NCBI RefSeq assembly: GCF_000724625.1
Contig: NZ_CP007139.1
Span: 4,898,001 to 4,962,000 of the forward strand
Source: Fimbriimonas ginsengisoli Gsoil 348
GTDB taxonomy: Bacteria > Armatimonadota > Fimbriimonadia > Fimbriimonadales > Fimbriimonadaceae
Direction of reading: 5' to 3'
Length of the DNA stretch: 64,000 bases
Of this stretch, positions 17,774 to 25,810 are shown piece after piece. The notes under the pieces were generated by a model. That model searched no databases. It saw only the letters and a program-made list of their open reading frames with translations, and was not told where the DNA came from. Position 1 is the stretch's first letter. Each line of letters begins with the position of its first letter. The position numbers and the translations under genes are program-made.

Positions 17774-18946
17774 TTAGCGGGTGACCTGCTTGGCGATCAC
17801 CATTCGCTGGATCTCCGAGCAGCCTTCGCCGATCTCGGTCAGCTTGGCGTCGCGCCACAGCTTCTCCACCAGGTACTCCGGCGTCATCCCCCGGCCGCCG
17901 TGGATCTGGATGGCCCGGTTCGTCACCCGGTTGGAAGTCTCGCTGGCATAAAGCTTGGCCATCGAGCTCTCCTTGATCACCGGCTTCCCTTCGTCGAAGA
18001 GGGTCGTTCCGTGGTGAAGCAGGAGCCGCGCCGCGGTGATCTCCATCTCGCTGTCCGCGATCATGTTCTGCACCGACTGCATGTCGCAGAGTCGGCGGTT
18101 GAACTGCTCGCGCTGCTTGGAGTACTCCACCGTAAGCTCGTGCGCCTTCTCCGCGATCCCGAGCGCCATCCCCGCGATCGCGAGACGGCCACGGTAAAGC
18201 AGCCCGATCGCATCCTCGAACTTGCACGGAGTGTGCCAGCCGACTGCGTCCTTAAGGTCGAAGCTCGTCGTCCACGACGCGGAGACGCCAACGGTATGGA
18301 TCCGCTCGACGTTCGTAAAGCCGAGCTGGTCGGTCTCAACCAGAAACGCGGTGAGCTCCGTATCGGACGTCCGCGCGATAAGGACGATCAGGTCGGCCTT
18401 CCCCGCGTTCGTGATGAACATCTTGCGGCCGTTGATCTTGTAATAGCCGGGACGTTCCTCGATCGGCGTCGCCTTCGTCTTCACCCGGCGCGCGTCGGAG
18501 CCGGCATCCGGTTCGGTAAGTCCCCAGGCCAGCTTGATCTCGCCCTTGATAATGCCGGGCAGATACTTGTCGCACTGCTCCTGCGTCGCGAAGCGATCGA
18601 AGTGCGCTACGCAGAGGGCGTTGATCGCGGCGACGTTCATCGCGAGCGCCGGATCCCCTTTGGCGATCTCCCGAATCGTGTCGCAGTAGGTCGTGCAGGT
18701 CAGGCCCAGCCCGCCCTTTTCGCGGGGCAGCGTCATCGCGAGGATGCCGAGTTCGCCCAGCCGGGGCCAAATCGAATCGGGAAAGGCCCGATTGCTCTCC
18801 CACTCGCGCGTTTTCGGGAGAACCTCGTCGGCCACGAAGGCGCGAACGCGCTCAAGGAAGGAGTTTTCGTCTAGATGCATGTCGAAAGGATTGGGACCGC
18901 CATTGGTCCGGGCGGAAAATTCGGTTAGCGCCATTGCTTCCGACAA
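17774..18946 (-). CDS. Acyl-CoA dehydrogenase
   Basis: The 390-residue flavoenzyme has the N-terminal helical domain, the middle beta domain (WGLTEPDAGSDARRVKT, FITNAGKADL) and the C-terminal helical domain. IHGGRGMTPEYLVEKLWRDA and KLTEIGEGCSEIQRMVIA contain the FAD-binding loop and the Glu of the IxEG motif that serves as base in short- and medium-chain enzymes. It oxidises acyl-CoA to enoyl-CoA, passing electrons to electron-transfer flavoprotein. No other beta-oxidation gene is adjacent. An internal ATG at 18934 is a possible start. Confidence 0.93.
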   Translation of the reverse strand: MSEAMALTEFSARTNGGPNPFDMHLDENSFLERVRAFVADEVLPKTREWESNRAFPDSIWPRLGELGILAMTLPREKGGLGLTCTTYCDTIREIAKGDPALAMNVAAINALCVAHFDRFATQEQCDKYLPGIIKGEIKLAWGLTEPDAGSDARRVKTKATPIEERPGYYKINGRKMFITNAGKADLIVLIARTSDTELTAFLVETDQLGFTNVERIHTVGVSASWTTSFDLKDAVGWHTPCKFEDAIGLLYRGRLAIAGMALGIAEKAHELTVEYSKQREQFNRRLCDMQSVQNMIADSEMEITAARLLLHHGTTLFDEGKPVIKESSMAKLYASETSNRVTNRAIQIHGGRGMTPEYLVEKLWRDAKLTEIGEGCSEIQRMVIAKQVTR

Positions 18947-19044
18947 GTTTACTTCCTGGCGACCCCGACTCAGCGGAGACCTATCTCAACGATAGGCCGA
19001 TGGTTATGGACTCAACTAAGATCCGAGCCTATTTAAAAACGATC

Positions 19045-19112
19045 ACCCTGTCCCGCAGGGTTTCCGTCCCCCAGCGAAGGGTTACCCGCTCCCGCGGGTA
19101 ACCCTGGTATGA
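19045..19112. repeat. R3 repeat
   Basis: The block contains CCTGTCCCGCAGGGTTTCCG, then CAGCGAAGGGTTACCCGC and a stem GGTTACCCGC / GCGGGTAACC followed by CTGGTATGAG. Variants of the same units occur at 20216-20592 and around 33020-33060. It lies between the divergent dehydrogenase and regulator genes; the remaining sequence between 18947 and 19181 holds no visible gene. Confidence 0.65.
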
Positions 19113-19161
19113 GAGCTGAACTAAACCGCCAAATGCCGACGAAACATATCACAGACGAGTA

Positions 19162-19173
19162 TCCTCTAGAGGA
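19162..19173 (+). promoter_or_regulatory. Palindrome over the ribosome-binding site of the ArsR/B12 regulator
   Basis: TCCTCTAGAGGA is a perfect 12-base palindrome ending 8 bases before the ATG at 19182. Its right half, AGAGGA, is also the best ribosome-binding site. It could be an autoregulatory operator for the HTH protein it precedes, or a small translation-blocking helix. This is inference from position. Confidence 0.4.
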
Positions 19174-19181
19174 ATTGTAAT

Positions 19182-20138
19182 ATGTCGAACGTTTACCACG
19201 AGCTTGGTGAAACCTCCCGGAGGTTGATCTTGGCCGAGCTTCGCTCGGGCCCCAAGAACGTGACCGACCTGGTGACCTCGACCGGACTCAAGCAACCGAA
19301 CGTTTCCAACCACCTCGCCCGCATGCGCCAACGGCAGATCGTGCGCGCCGAGAAGGTTGGCCGGGAGGTCTTTTATGCCCTCGCCAGCCCCGAAATCGAG
19401 GCGATCGTCCACTCCGCCTGTTGCCAGGGCAAAGCCGCCGTCTGCTCCGAAGCCCTGGAAGAGCTCACCCGCGCCTACGCCGCCGCCGCGATCGAGGGCG
19501 ACGAGCAGGCATGTTCGGAAGTGATGGACGTGGCGTTCCGAGCCCGGATGGCACTCGTCGACATCTACCAAGAAGTGCTTACGCCCGCCATGGCGATCGT
19601 GGGTGAGCGTTACAAATCCGGGGAGATCAATGCGGCTCAAGAGCACCTGGCCAGCAACGTCACCGAGCGGATGATGTTCCGCACCATGCAGCTCATCGGC
19701 CCTACCCGCCGGCACGACAAGACCGTGATCCTCGGTTGCGCCCCCAACGGCTGGCACGTAATCGGCCTGCGAATGATCGCCGACTACCTCCGCTTCTGCG
19801 GCTGGAAGACCCTCTACCTAGGCGCGAATGTCCCCGTCGCCTGCTTCGTCTCCGCCGTCCACCAATACCGCCCGGAGATGGTTCTCCTAAGCTGCTCTTG
19901 CAGCGACGCCATCGGCGAAACATTGCACCTGATCGCCGCCCTCGACGCCTTGCGAACCGACGGCCTCTCCTTCGTCATCGGCGCAGGCGGCCGCTGCCTA
20001 GAATCCCACCGCGAGCGCTTCCAAGATTCCCCCCTCGACTTCACCGCCTCCTCCCTCCGAGAGTTCGCCACCTGCCACCTCCCCCGCATCGAACAATTGA
20101 CACCCGCCACCCCCGTAGCATCGGCTCCCAGCCGATGA
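19182..20138 (+). CDS. ArsR-type HTH fused to a B12-binding sensor domain
   Basis: The 318-residue protein has a winged helix at about residues 5-75 (GETSRRLILAELRSG, TSTGLKQPNVSNHLARMRQ, VGREVFYALA). A linker leads to a helical cap (about 95-165) and a Rossmann-type cobalamin domain (about 175-295). The cap contains YKSGEINAAQEHLASN, the equivalent of the W-X9-EH motif in CarH-type B12 photoreceptors, with Tyr in place of Trp. The cofactor domain has GWHVIGLRMIADYLR, keeping the His and Gly of the DXHXXG B12-ligand motif but not the Asp. It is probably a transcription factor sensing a corrinoid or light. The last residues and stop lie in an R2 repeat. Confidence 0.8.
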   Translation: MSNVYHELGETSRRLILAELRSGPKNVTDLVTSTGLKQPNVSNHLARMRQRQIVRAEKVGREVFYALASPEIEAIVHSACCQGKAAVCSEALEELTRAYAAAAIEGDEQACSEVMDVAFRARMALVDIYQEVLTPAMAIVGERYKSGEINAAQEHLASNVTERMMFRTMQLIGPTRRHDKTVILGCAPNGWHVIGLRMIADYLRFCGWKTLYLGANVPVACFVSAVHQYRPEMVLLSCSCSDAIGETLHLIAALDALRTDGLSFVIGAGGRCLESHRERFQDSPLDFTASSLREFATCHLPRIEQLTPATPVASAPSR

Positions 20139-20140
20139 CC
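20115..20140. repeat. R2 module forming the 3' end of the regulator gene
   Basis: GTAGCATCGGCTCCCAGCCG continues to a palindrome with stem CATCGGCT/AGCCGATG. The 23-base unit is identical to the complement of a module in the R2 cluster near 37643-37665. It encodes the last residues of the ArsR/B12 protein and contains its TGA. Confidence 0.75.
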
Positions 20141-20573
20141 CCCGGAGGCAGGTGTTGCGGTTTTGGGGTGTCGAGGTGTTAAGGCCGGGACGCTTGGCTT
20201 CTGCTCAAGGAACTACCCGACCCCGTGAGGGGTCTTCAGAAATTAGCCCCGGCCCGACCCCGGCGGGCGGACCCAGAACGTAAGCCAAAGTGGACGATCC
20301 GAATAGATTCCCACCGATTGCCGCTCGTACCGGATACTCCCGAATCTCGAAGAATTTCGTCCCAGCGAATGGTTACCCGCGCCCGCGAATTACTTCGGTG
20401 CGAAGACGCCACCTTTCCGAACCTCGAAGAGTTTCCGTCCGACAGCGAAGGGTTGGACCCGCGTAGCGGAGTCCTACCCTGGTATCGAGACCGGCAACCC
20501 CTTCAACCCCAACGGGGTTGCGTCCCCGGCACCACCGACCATCGGGCGAGGCATCCCGAACCCGGAGGGCTCT
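20139..20573. repeat. Gene-free stretch filled with degenerate R3 units
   Basis: No gene is visible here. Two copies of a unit ending CTTCAGARATTAGCC (near 20229-20245 and 20571-20585) bracket the region. Between them are repeated CGAAGAATTTCGTCCCAGCG-like and CGAAGAGTTTCCGTCCGACA-like units and a palindrome CAACCCCAACGGGGTTG at about 20507-20523. It looks like an eroded tandem array of palindromic repeats. The right copy runs into the 3' end of the STAND gene. Confidence 0.6.
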
Positions 20574-22751
20574 TCAGAGATTAGCCTCGGGAAAAGGGCC
20601 TAAGCCGAATGCTTCCCACCTCGATGACAGCACTTCCTTGTCCTCGACGGTAGCCTGTCGCCAATAGGTGAGGAAGTTCATAAGCACCTTATCCGCGGTA
20701 ATTGAATCTCCAAATTTAAGATAATTCTCTGCCGCCTGTAGCGACCATTCTCCAGCTTCGACGTAATCCCCGAGCATGAAGTAAATATTTGCGAGTTGAT
20801 TGTAAGTGGAGGCCGCGCCGTACTCATCGTTAGATCGCTCTTTGATCTGTAGCGATTTTCCATACCAAACCTCGGCCGCCCCTAGGTTGCCCCGCTCTTC
20901 AGCCAGCCTCCCCATCTCGTGGTACGTCAGGGCGGCGGAGTATTCATCTTCCAGGCGCTCACATAATTCGAGAGACTTGTAATACCAGTTCTCGGCCGCC
21001 ACAAGGTCGCGGCCATCGAAGGCCGCCACCCCTAACTGGTGATAGGTGGCACTGGCAAACGCCTCGAGCCCTAACCGCTCGCTGATCTCAAGCGATTTTC
21101 GATACCAAGTATTCGCCCTTGCCGAGTCCCCGGCTTCTCGTGCAACCATCCCCAGGTGATGAGAGGAGCTGGCTACCCCTTGCTGGTCACCCAACCGCTC
21201 ACTCCAATCCAGTGACTTTCGAAACCAATTCTCAGCTGCCGAGAGGTCACGCCGATCCTGAGCGATCATCCCCAAGCTGTGACAAGTAACGGCCGCCATG
21301 TGCAGGTCGTTCAATCGCTCGCCGATCGCTAGTGTTTTGCGGTACCAAGTCTCGGCCGTCACAAAATCGCGCCGCTTGGCGGCCGACGTACCGAGTTGGT
21401 GGTAAGCCTCGGCGGCACCTAGCTCGTCGCCGTTTGAAAGCTTGAAGTCGGCAAGTCGTTGATACAAGCGACTCTCGCTCGTCAAGTCGCCCATGCCTTG
21501 AGCAAACGTGGCGAGTACTTGGATTAACGCCGAGAAATGAACGTTTAGATTCAGGCGTTCAGCTTCCGCCAGCGCTTGGTAATAGGTTGGTACGAGTTGG
21601 CCGAAGGACAGGCGGTCATCAAGCATGGGACCCGAAGCGAGGGCGGAGCCTAAGCGTGCCATCGTGTCCACGAATGCACCGGCCCAATCTTCACGAGACT
21701 TGCGAGCCACTGCGGTCCTCAGGTAACCGGTTAGCGCACCGTGAACTTGATAGACCCCTTCGCCTAGGTCCTTGAGCAAGCCAGCATCCACAAGTGCACC
21801 GGTAAGGAGGTCGATGTCGGCGCGCGAAGGAGCCGGATCGAAGTGGTTCGCCATGTGCTCCAAGAAAAATGCATCGACGTACCCCTCGAACAGACTAATT
21901 GGAGTGAGGAGCGACTTCAATTCCGGCGACAGCGAATCTTCAACGAATCGAAGGGAGGCGGTCAACTTTGAGCTAAGTTCCCCGTCTGGCAACTTGAGCT
22001 CAGCCATGTTTTTTCGCAAGACTTCGGCGAGTTGTGCCGGCGACCGATCCCTCAGCCGGGGCAAGACTGCCCGCATCGCGAGCGGATGACCACCAAGGCC
22101 ATCGATGAGCTCAATCAATCCCGCGTCGTTTCGGTTGTAAGGAATCCCCAGGTCTTGAAGAAGCCGCTCGCAAAACGCCCATCTACCATTCCCTTCTAAC
22201 CCGCCGATCTCGATCTCGGAGAAGTTGGAACCACCTAGCCACTCCTGAGAGATGTGGCTCGTCATGATGACTTTGCTCTTGCCACCGTCGAGCCGGCCAA
22301 GAAACGTCTTGAGGATTTCGCAATCCTCCGAGGTCAGGTTTCCGAGCGCGAAGTCAAAGTTGTCCCAAACGCTGACCAAGCGGTGCTCTCGCAAGACCGA
22401 ACCGATAGCGTCGAGCTTGACCGCCATCTCGGCCGACGTAAACGAGTCCTCGAACATAGGCTGACCGATCAGATTGATCAAGTGGTCCACAGTTCGGATG
22501 TCGCGGAAGTCAGTCCATAGGCAACCAATGTCTAGGTTGCCGGCGGCTTGGAGTCGTCCCAAATAATCTCGGGCTAGAGTGGTCGTGCCAACTCCCCCAA
22601 CTCCCCTTAGGAGGATTCCGGCAGGCGGGCGAAGCATGGCCCTTTCCAATGCCTGAACCGCCATCTCGCGGCCAACGCACCCATACGGGTTTTCGGTCTC
22701 TCTCGCCTCCGGCGGAAGGTCAGATTGCGGCACGGCATCGCCCCTGCTCAT
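20574..22751 (-). CDS. STAND-type NTPase with C-terminal TPR array, altered P-loop
   Basis: The 725-residue protein has a NB-ARC-like NTPase module at about 25-300: P-loop region GVGGVGTTTLARDYL, Walker B-like LVSVWDNFDFAL, sensor-like KVIMTSHIS and GGHPLAMRAVLPRL (GxP motif). A winged-helix/linker region follows, then at least six 40-residue tetratricopeptide units from about 430 (such as AAENWFRKSLDWSERLGD). The P-loop Lys is Thr (codon 22584-22586, ACG instead of AAG), which should impair ATP binding. Such proteins act as ligand-triggered switches in signalling or phage defence; no effector domain is visible. Base composition looks less GC-rich than its neighbours, which suggests transfer. 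The C-terminus lies in an R3 repeat. Confidence 0.8.
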   Translation of the reverse strand: MSRGDAVPQSDLPPEARETENPYGCVGREMAVQALERAMLRPPAGILLRGVGGVGTTTLARDYLGRLQAAGNLDIGCLWTDFRDIRTVDHLINLIGQPMFEDSFTSAEMAVKLDAIGSVLREHRLVSVWDNFDFALGNLTSEDCEILKTFLGRLDGGKSKVIMTSHISQEWLGGSNFSEIEIGGLEGNGRWAFCERLLQDLGIPYNRNDAGLIELIDGLGGHPLAMRAVLPRLRDRSPAQLAEVLRKNMAELKLPDGELSSKLTASLRFVEDSLSPELKSLLTPISLFEGYVDAFFLEHMANHFDPAPSRADIDLLTGALVDAGLLKDLGEGVYQVHGALTGYLRTAVARKSREDWAGAFVDTMARLGSALASGPMLDDRLSFGQLVPTYYQALAEAERLNLNVHFSALIQVLATFAQGMGDLTSESRLYQRLADFKLSNGDELGAAEAYHQLGTSAAKRRDFVTAETWYRKTLAIGERLNDLHMAAVTCHSLGMIAQDRRDLSAAENWFRKSLDWSERLGDQQGVASSSHHLGMVAREAGDSARANTWYRKSLEISERLGLEAFASATYHQLGVAAFDGRDLVAAENWYYKSLELCERLEDEYSAALTYHEMGRLAEERGNLGAAEVWYGKSLQIKERSNDEYGAASTYNQLANIYFMLGDYVEAGEWSLQAAENYLKFGDSITADKVLMNFLTYWRQATVEDKEVLSSRWEAFGLGPFPEANL

Positions 22752-22858
22752 GTTGTTGTCGCTGTAATGCCAAGTCTCGTCTCCAAAGGGAGCCTACACA
22801 TTACATTGTCTTCGGGGTCCGACGGAAGGGGTTTCCTAAGTAACCGTCCGCTCCGGCG

Positions 22859-23629
22859 CTAGAAGAAAACCAACCGCAATGCCGCCACCACGGTCAGCAC
22901 CATGACGACGTCGTTGAATGCCTTCTGCGGGATGATCGGGAGAAGGCGTTTCCCGAGGAGGGCGCCTACGATGATCACCGGGAACATCAGCAAATTGAAC
23001 TGGAACGTCGGCACCGTGATGATCGGATTCGACGGGTTGTCCCAGGTTAGCCAGAGCAGGAACGGCACCTTCGACAGGTTGAAGATGAAGAAGTAAAGGG
23101 CGGTGGTTCCCATCATCCGCTCCTTCGCCATCCCGGTCGCGATCAGGTAGATCTGCATGATCGGCCCGGCAGCGTTCGCCACCATCGTGCTGAAGCCGGC
23201 GACCACGCCCGTCACCCTCGTCCCAGACTTACTGTGCGGGAGCAGCCGGTCACCCAACCGCTTTCGTAGCAGCGTGATCCCGACCATGGCAAGCACAATG
23301 AGCCCGATCATCGGGTTCATCGGGTCCTTCCAGGTCGGGTGCTCGCCCACGACCTTTAGAAAGACGGTCCCGCAAATCAACCCGCCGACCACCCACGGCG
23401 CGAGCTGCCGGAGCCGCGTCCAATCGGTATCGCCACGATAGAACGCCACCGCGAAGCAGTCGGCGAAGATCAGCATCGGGAGCGTCGCGCCAACCGACAA
23501 CCGCCCCCCAAACACCGCCCCCATGATCGGAATCGCCAAGATCCCGCTGCCCGGCACCCCGGTCTTCGAAAACCCAAAGATCAGCGCCGCCAGCGCCCCC
23601 TCCACGTATTGCTGGGTGGTGAGGGGCAT
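22859..23629 (-). CDS. TauE/SafE (TSUP) family membrane transporter
   Basis: The 256-residue protein has eight predicted transmembrane helices in two pseudo-repeated halves. The N-terminal GFSKTGVPGSGILAIPIM and the mid-protein GVVAGFSTMVANAAGPIMQI are the two family motifs. Members export sulfite, sulfonates or related small anions, or take them up. It has no sulfur-metabolism neighbours here, so the substrate is unassigned. It follows the fba operon on the minus strand after a large inverted repeat. Confidence 0.88.
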   Translation of the reverse strand: MPLTTQQYVEGALAALIFGFSKTGVPGSGILAIPIMGAVFGGRLSVGATLPMLIFADCFAVAFYRGDTDWTRLRQLAPWVVGGLICGTVFLKVVGEHPTWKDPMNPMIGLIVLAMVGITLLRKRLGDRLLPHSKSGTRVTGVVAGFSTMVANAAGPIMQIYLIATGMAKERMMGTTALYFFIFNLSKVPFLLWLTWDNPSNPIITVPTFQFNLLMFPVIIVGALLGKRLLPIIPQKAFNDVVMVLTVVAALRLVFF

Positions 23630-23636
23630 TTGTTTA

Positions 23637-23737
23637 GGCGCTGGGCGTTAGGCGTTGGGCGTTAGGGCGCTGGCTTTTCTTCGCGCCTTACGCTTCGCGC
23701 TTCGCGCAAAACGCCCAACGCCTTAACGCCCAGCGCC
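23637..23737. repeat. Long local inverted repeat
   Basis: A 25-26-base arm (GGCGCTGGGCGTTAGGCGTT and onward at 23637-23661) is repeated in inverse at 23712-23737 with a single extra base. The 50-base centre is rich in TTCGCGC/GCGCGAA motifs and can itself fold. It lies between the small barrel-like gene and the TSUP gene on the minus strand and is likely a strong terminator or a mobile hairpin element. Confidence 0.8.
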
Positions 23738-23744
23738 AAGGTTT

Positions 23745-23936
23745 TCAAGTATTAAAAAGCTTGACCATCCGGACGAGGTGGACACTGAAGAAGACCGTCT
23801 CCGTCTCCGACTTTCGGATCTTGAGCCAGTAGTTGTCCACCGCCTCCAACACGCCGACGTCCTGCCGCTCGGCGGTCGGCTGATTCGAATACACGCTGAC
23901 CTTCTTTCCAACCAATTCTTGTAGCACGCTGTTCAT
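23745..23936 (-). CDS. Small Sm/SH3-barrel-like protein of unknown function
   Basis: The 63-residue protein (MNSVLQELVGKKVSVYSNQP, then GVLEAVDNYWLKIRKSE and VFFSVHLVRMVKLF) has five short strands in the order expected for a small Sm- or SH3-like barrel. It includes a G-X-L-X6-W-L-X-I pattern. It begins 4 bases after the aldolase stop and is surely co-transcribed with it. A nucleic-acid or protein-binding role is possible but not shown. Confidence 0.65.
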   Translation of the reverse strand: MNSVLQELVGKKVSVYSNQPTAERQDVGVLEAVDNYWLKIRKSETETVFFSVHLVRMVKLFNT

Positions 23937-23940
23937 CGCA

Positions 23941-24966
23941 TTACCCTCCGAAAATCGTCTTGCCGAGGCTGCGAAGCTCGTCGGCCGCTTGAATTACCCG
24001 CTTCTTCATACCCGCCTCGCCCTTTTTGAGGAAGCTCCGCGGATCGTAAGTCTTCTTGTCCCCCATCTCTCCGTCGATTCGGAGCACGCCGTCGTAGTTC
24101 TTCATCATGTGGTCGGCGATCGGGCGGGTGAAGGCGTATTGGCAGTCGGTATCCACGTTCATTTTGATGACGCCGTACTCCAGCGTCTCGTGGATTTCCT
24201 CGATCGTGGATCCGCTGCCGCCGTGGAAAACCAGGTCGAGCTTCGCCGCATCGCCGTACTTGGCAACGACCGCGTCGTTCCCGTCTTTCAAGATCTTCGG
24301 CGTCAGCTTCACGTTGCCCGGCTTGTAAACGCCGTGCACGTTGCCGAAGGTCGCCGCCAGCGTGAACCGGCCCAGGTCCTTGAGCTGCTCGTAGGCGTAG
24401 AGCATGTCCTCCGGAGTGGTGTACAGCTTCGACGCATGGGCATGGGTGTTGTCGATACCGTCCTCTTCTCCACCGACGACGCCGGTTTCGACTTCTAGAA
24501 TGAGCCCGAGCGGCGCCATCTCAGCGAGCAGCTCGCGGCTGATCTTCATGTTCTCCTCCATCGGCAGCTCCGATCCGTCGAACATATGGCCGTTAAAAAG
24601 GTTGCCGAGTCCCGCGTCCTTTCGCCGTTTGGCTTCCGCGATCAGAGGGCGGAGAAACGTGTCGACCTTCGCCGGCACGCAATGGTCGGTCGTGATCGCG
24701 ATGTAAACGTCGAGCCGCTCGGCGATCCGGTGGATGTATTCCGCGAGCGCGATCGCGCCGAGCGCCATATTCTTCGCCGGGCCGCTGAAGAACTCTCCCC
24801 CTCCCGTGCTGATTTGTAGGATGCCGTCCGTCTTTGTTTCGGCAAATGCGGCGAGCGCGGCGCTCGCGGTGTTGGAAGAAGTGACGTTGATGGAAGCCAG
24901 CGCATAGTTCCCCGCTTGGGCGGCGTCGAGCAAGCGGGCGAATGTCTGCGGGTCGGGTACGGGCAT
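23941..24966 (-). CDS. fba: Class II fructose-bisphosphate aldolase
   Basis: The 341-residue zinc enzyme cleaves fructose 1,6-bisphosphate into dihydroxyacetone phosphate and glyceraldehyde 3-phosphate. Zinc ligands and active-site motifs are visible: AITTDHCVPAK, EVETGVVGGEEDG, FGNVHGVYKPG, VFHGGSGST and MNVDTDCQYAFTRP. The length and the long insert fit the class IIA (E. coli FbaA-like) type. ATG at 24966 (MPVPDPQTFARLLDAAQAG) gives the conserved N-terminus; the open frame upstream has no family similarity. Confidence 0.94.
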   Translation of the reverse strand: MPVPDPQTFARLLDAAQAGNYALASINVTSSNTASAALAAFAETKTDGILQISTGGGEFFSGPAKNMALGAIALAEYIHRIAERLDVYIAITTDHCVPAKVDTFLRPLIAEAKRRKDAGLGNLFNGHMFDGSELPMEENMKISRELLAEMAPLGLILEVETGVVGGEEDGIDNTHAHASKLYTTPEDMLYAYEQLKDLGRFTLAATFGNVHGVYKPGNVKLTPKILKDGNDAVVAKYGDAAKLDLVFHGGSGSTIEEIHETLEYGVIKMNVDTDCQYAFTRPIADHMMKNYDGVLRIDGEMGDKKTYDPRSFLKKGEAGMKKRVIQAADELRSLGKTIFGG

Positions 24967-25003
24967 TGAACGATAATAGCATCGCGTAGGGTTGAATCTT
25001 CCC

Positions 25004-25810
25004 GTGCAGGCCCTGAAGCGAATACTTGGGTTCGGAGTCGGGTTCGGAGCCGGCATCGCGGCGCTCACCGGCGCCACCTATCTCGTGTCCGGGATGTGGC
25101 TGCCGCTCGCGCTGAGCGTGCTCATGGCCGCGCTGTTCTATTTCTCACCCTGGATCACCTCCTGCGGGTTGGCCGGGCCGATGTCCACGGCGGTCCTCTT
25201 CGGCGTTTGCGCGGGCTGGTTGGCTACTTCGGGAGTCACGGCGCGGAAGATCGACGTCTCGTACTTCCCTAGCCTGGTCTTCACGGTTATGGCGATCCTG
25301 GCGGTGCTGTTCGCCTTTGCCAGCGTGATGGCGGTTCCCGCCAAGCAACGCTCGCCCGGATGGCCGCTTCTCACATTGGTGATTCTCGTCTCGTTAGTCG
25401 CGGCGGCCAGTTCGTCGGCCGGGAGCGCCGGGGTGATGTCGCGGTGGATCATGGCTCATCTCGGATTAAGCCGGACCGATACGGAAACCGCCGTGTACTG
25501 GGTCAGAAAGTCGATCCACTTCACCTACTACGGCTTCGTCGCCCTGACCGCGAGCGTCGCCGCCAAGCGGGCAAAAGAGCCGGTAGGCAAAGCGATCCTC
25601 TTCGCTTTCCTCACCGCCCTCTCCCTCTCCTCATTCGACGAGCTGCGGCAATCCGGTCTCGCCGACCGCACCGGATCGTTCTACGACGTCCTGCTCGACC
25701 TTTCCGGCGCAGCGACGTTTCTCTTCCTGACGAACTTGCGGTCAAAGCCGACGCGTCCCGCCGTTACCGAAAAAACACCCTCCCAACCTCGCAAGCCGCC
25801 GAAGCGGTAG
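25004..25810 (+). CDS. Membrane protein with VanZ-like C-terminal half
   Basis: The 268-residue protein has five hydrophobic helices in its first half. A VanZ-like four-helix part follows with RKSIHFTYYGFVALT and SSFDELRQSGLADRTG then DVLLDLSG, matching the conserved K-X2-H, D-E-X2-Q and D-X5-G pattern. VanZ-like proteins are linked to teicoplanin resistance in enterococci and to glycan or lipid membrane functions elsewhere. GTG at 25004 was chosen; TTG at 24992 is the alternative. It is divergent from fba. Confidence 0.65.
   Translation: MQALKRILGFGVGFGAGIAALTGATYLVSGMWLPLALSVLMAALFYFSPWITSCGLAGPMSTAVLFGVCAGWLATSGVTARKIDVSYFPSLVFTVMAILAVLFAFASVMAVPAKQRSPGWPLLTLVILVSLVAAASSSAGSAGVMSRWIMAHLGLSRTDTETAVYWVRKSIHFTYYGFVALTASVAAKRAKEPVGKAILFAFLTALSLSSFDELRQSGLADRTGSFYDVLLDLSGAATFLFLTNLRSKPTRPAVTEKTPSQPRKPPKR

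Noticed and set aside
17672-18874. 400-codon plus-strand frame opposite acyl-CoA dehydrogenase
   Set aside because: The minus-strand gene is complete with all family motifs; the plus-strand product is compositionally biased and unrecognisable.
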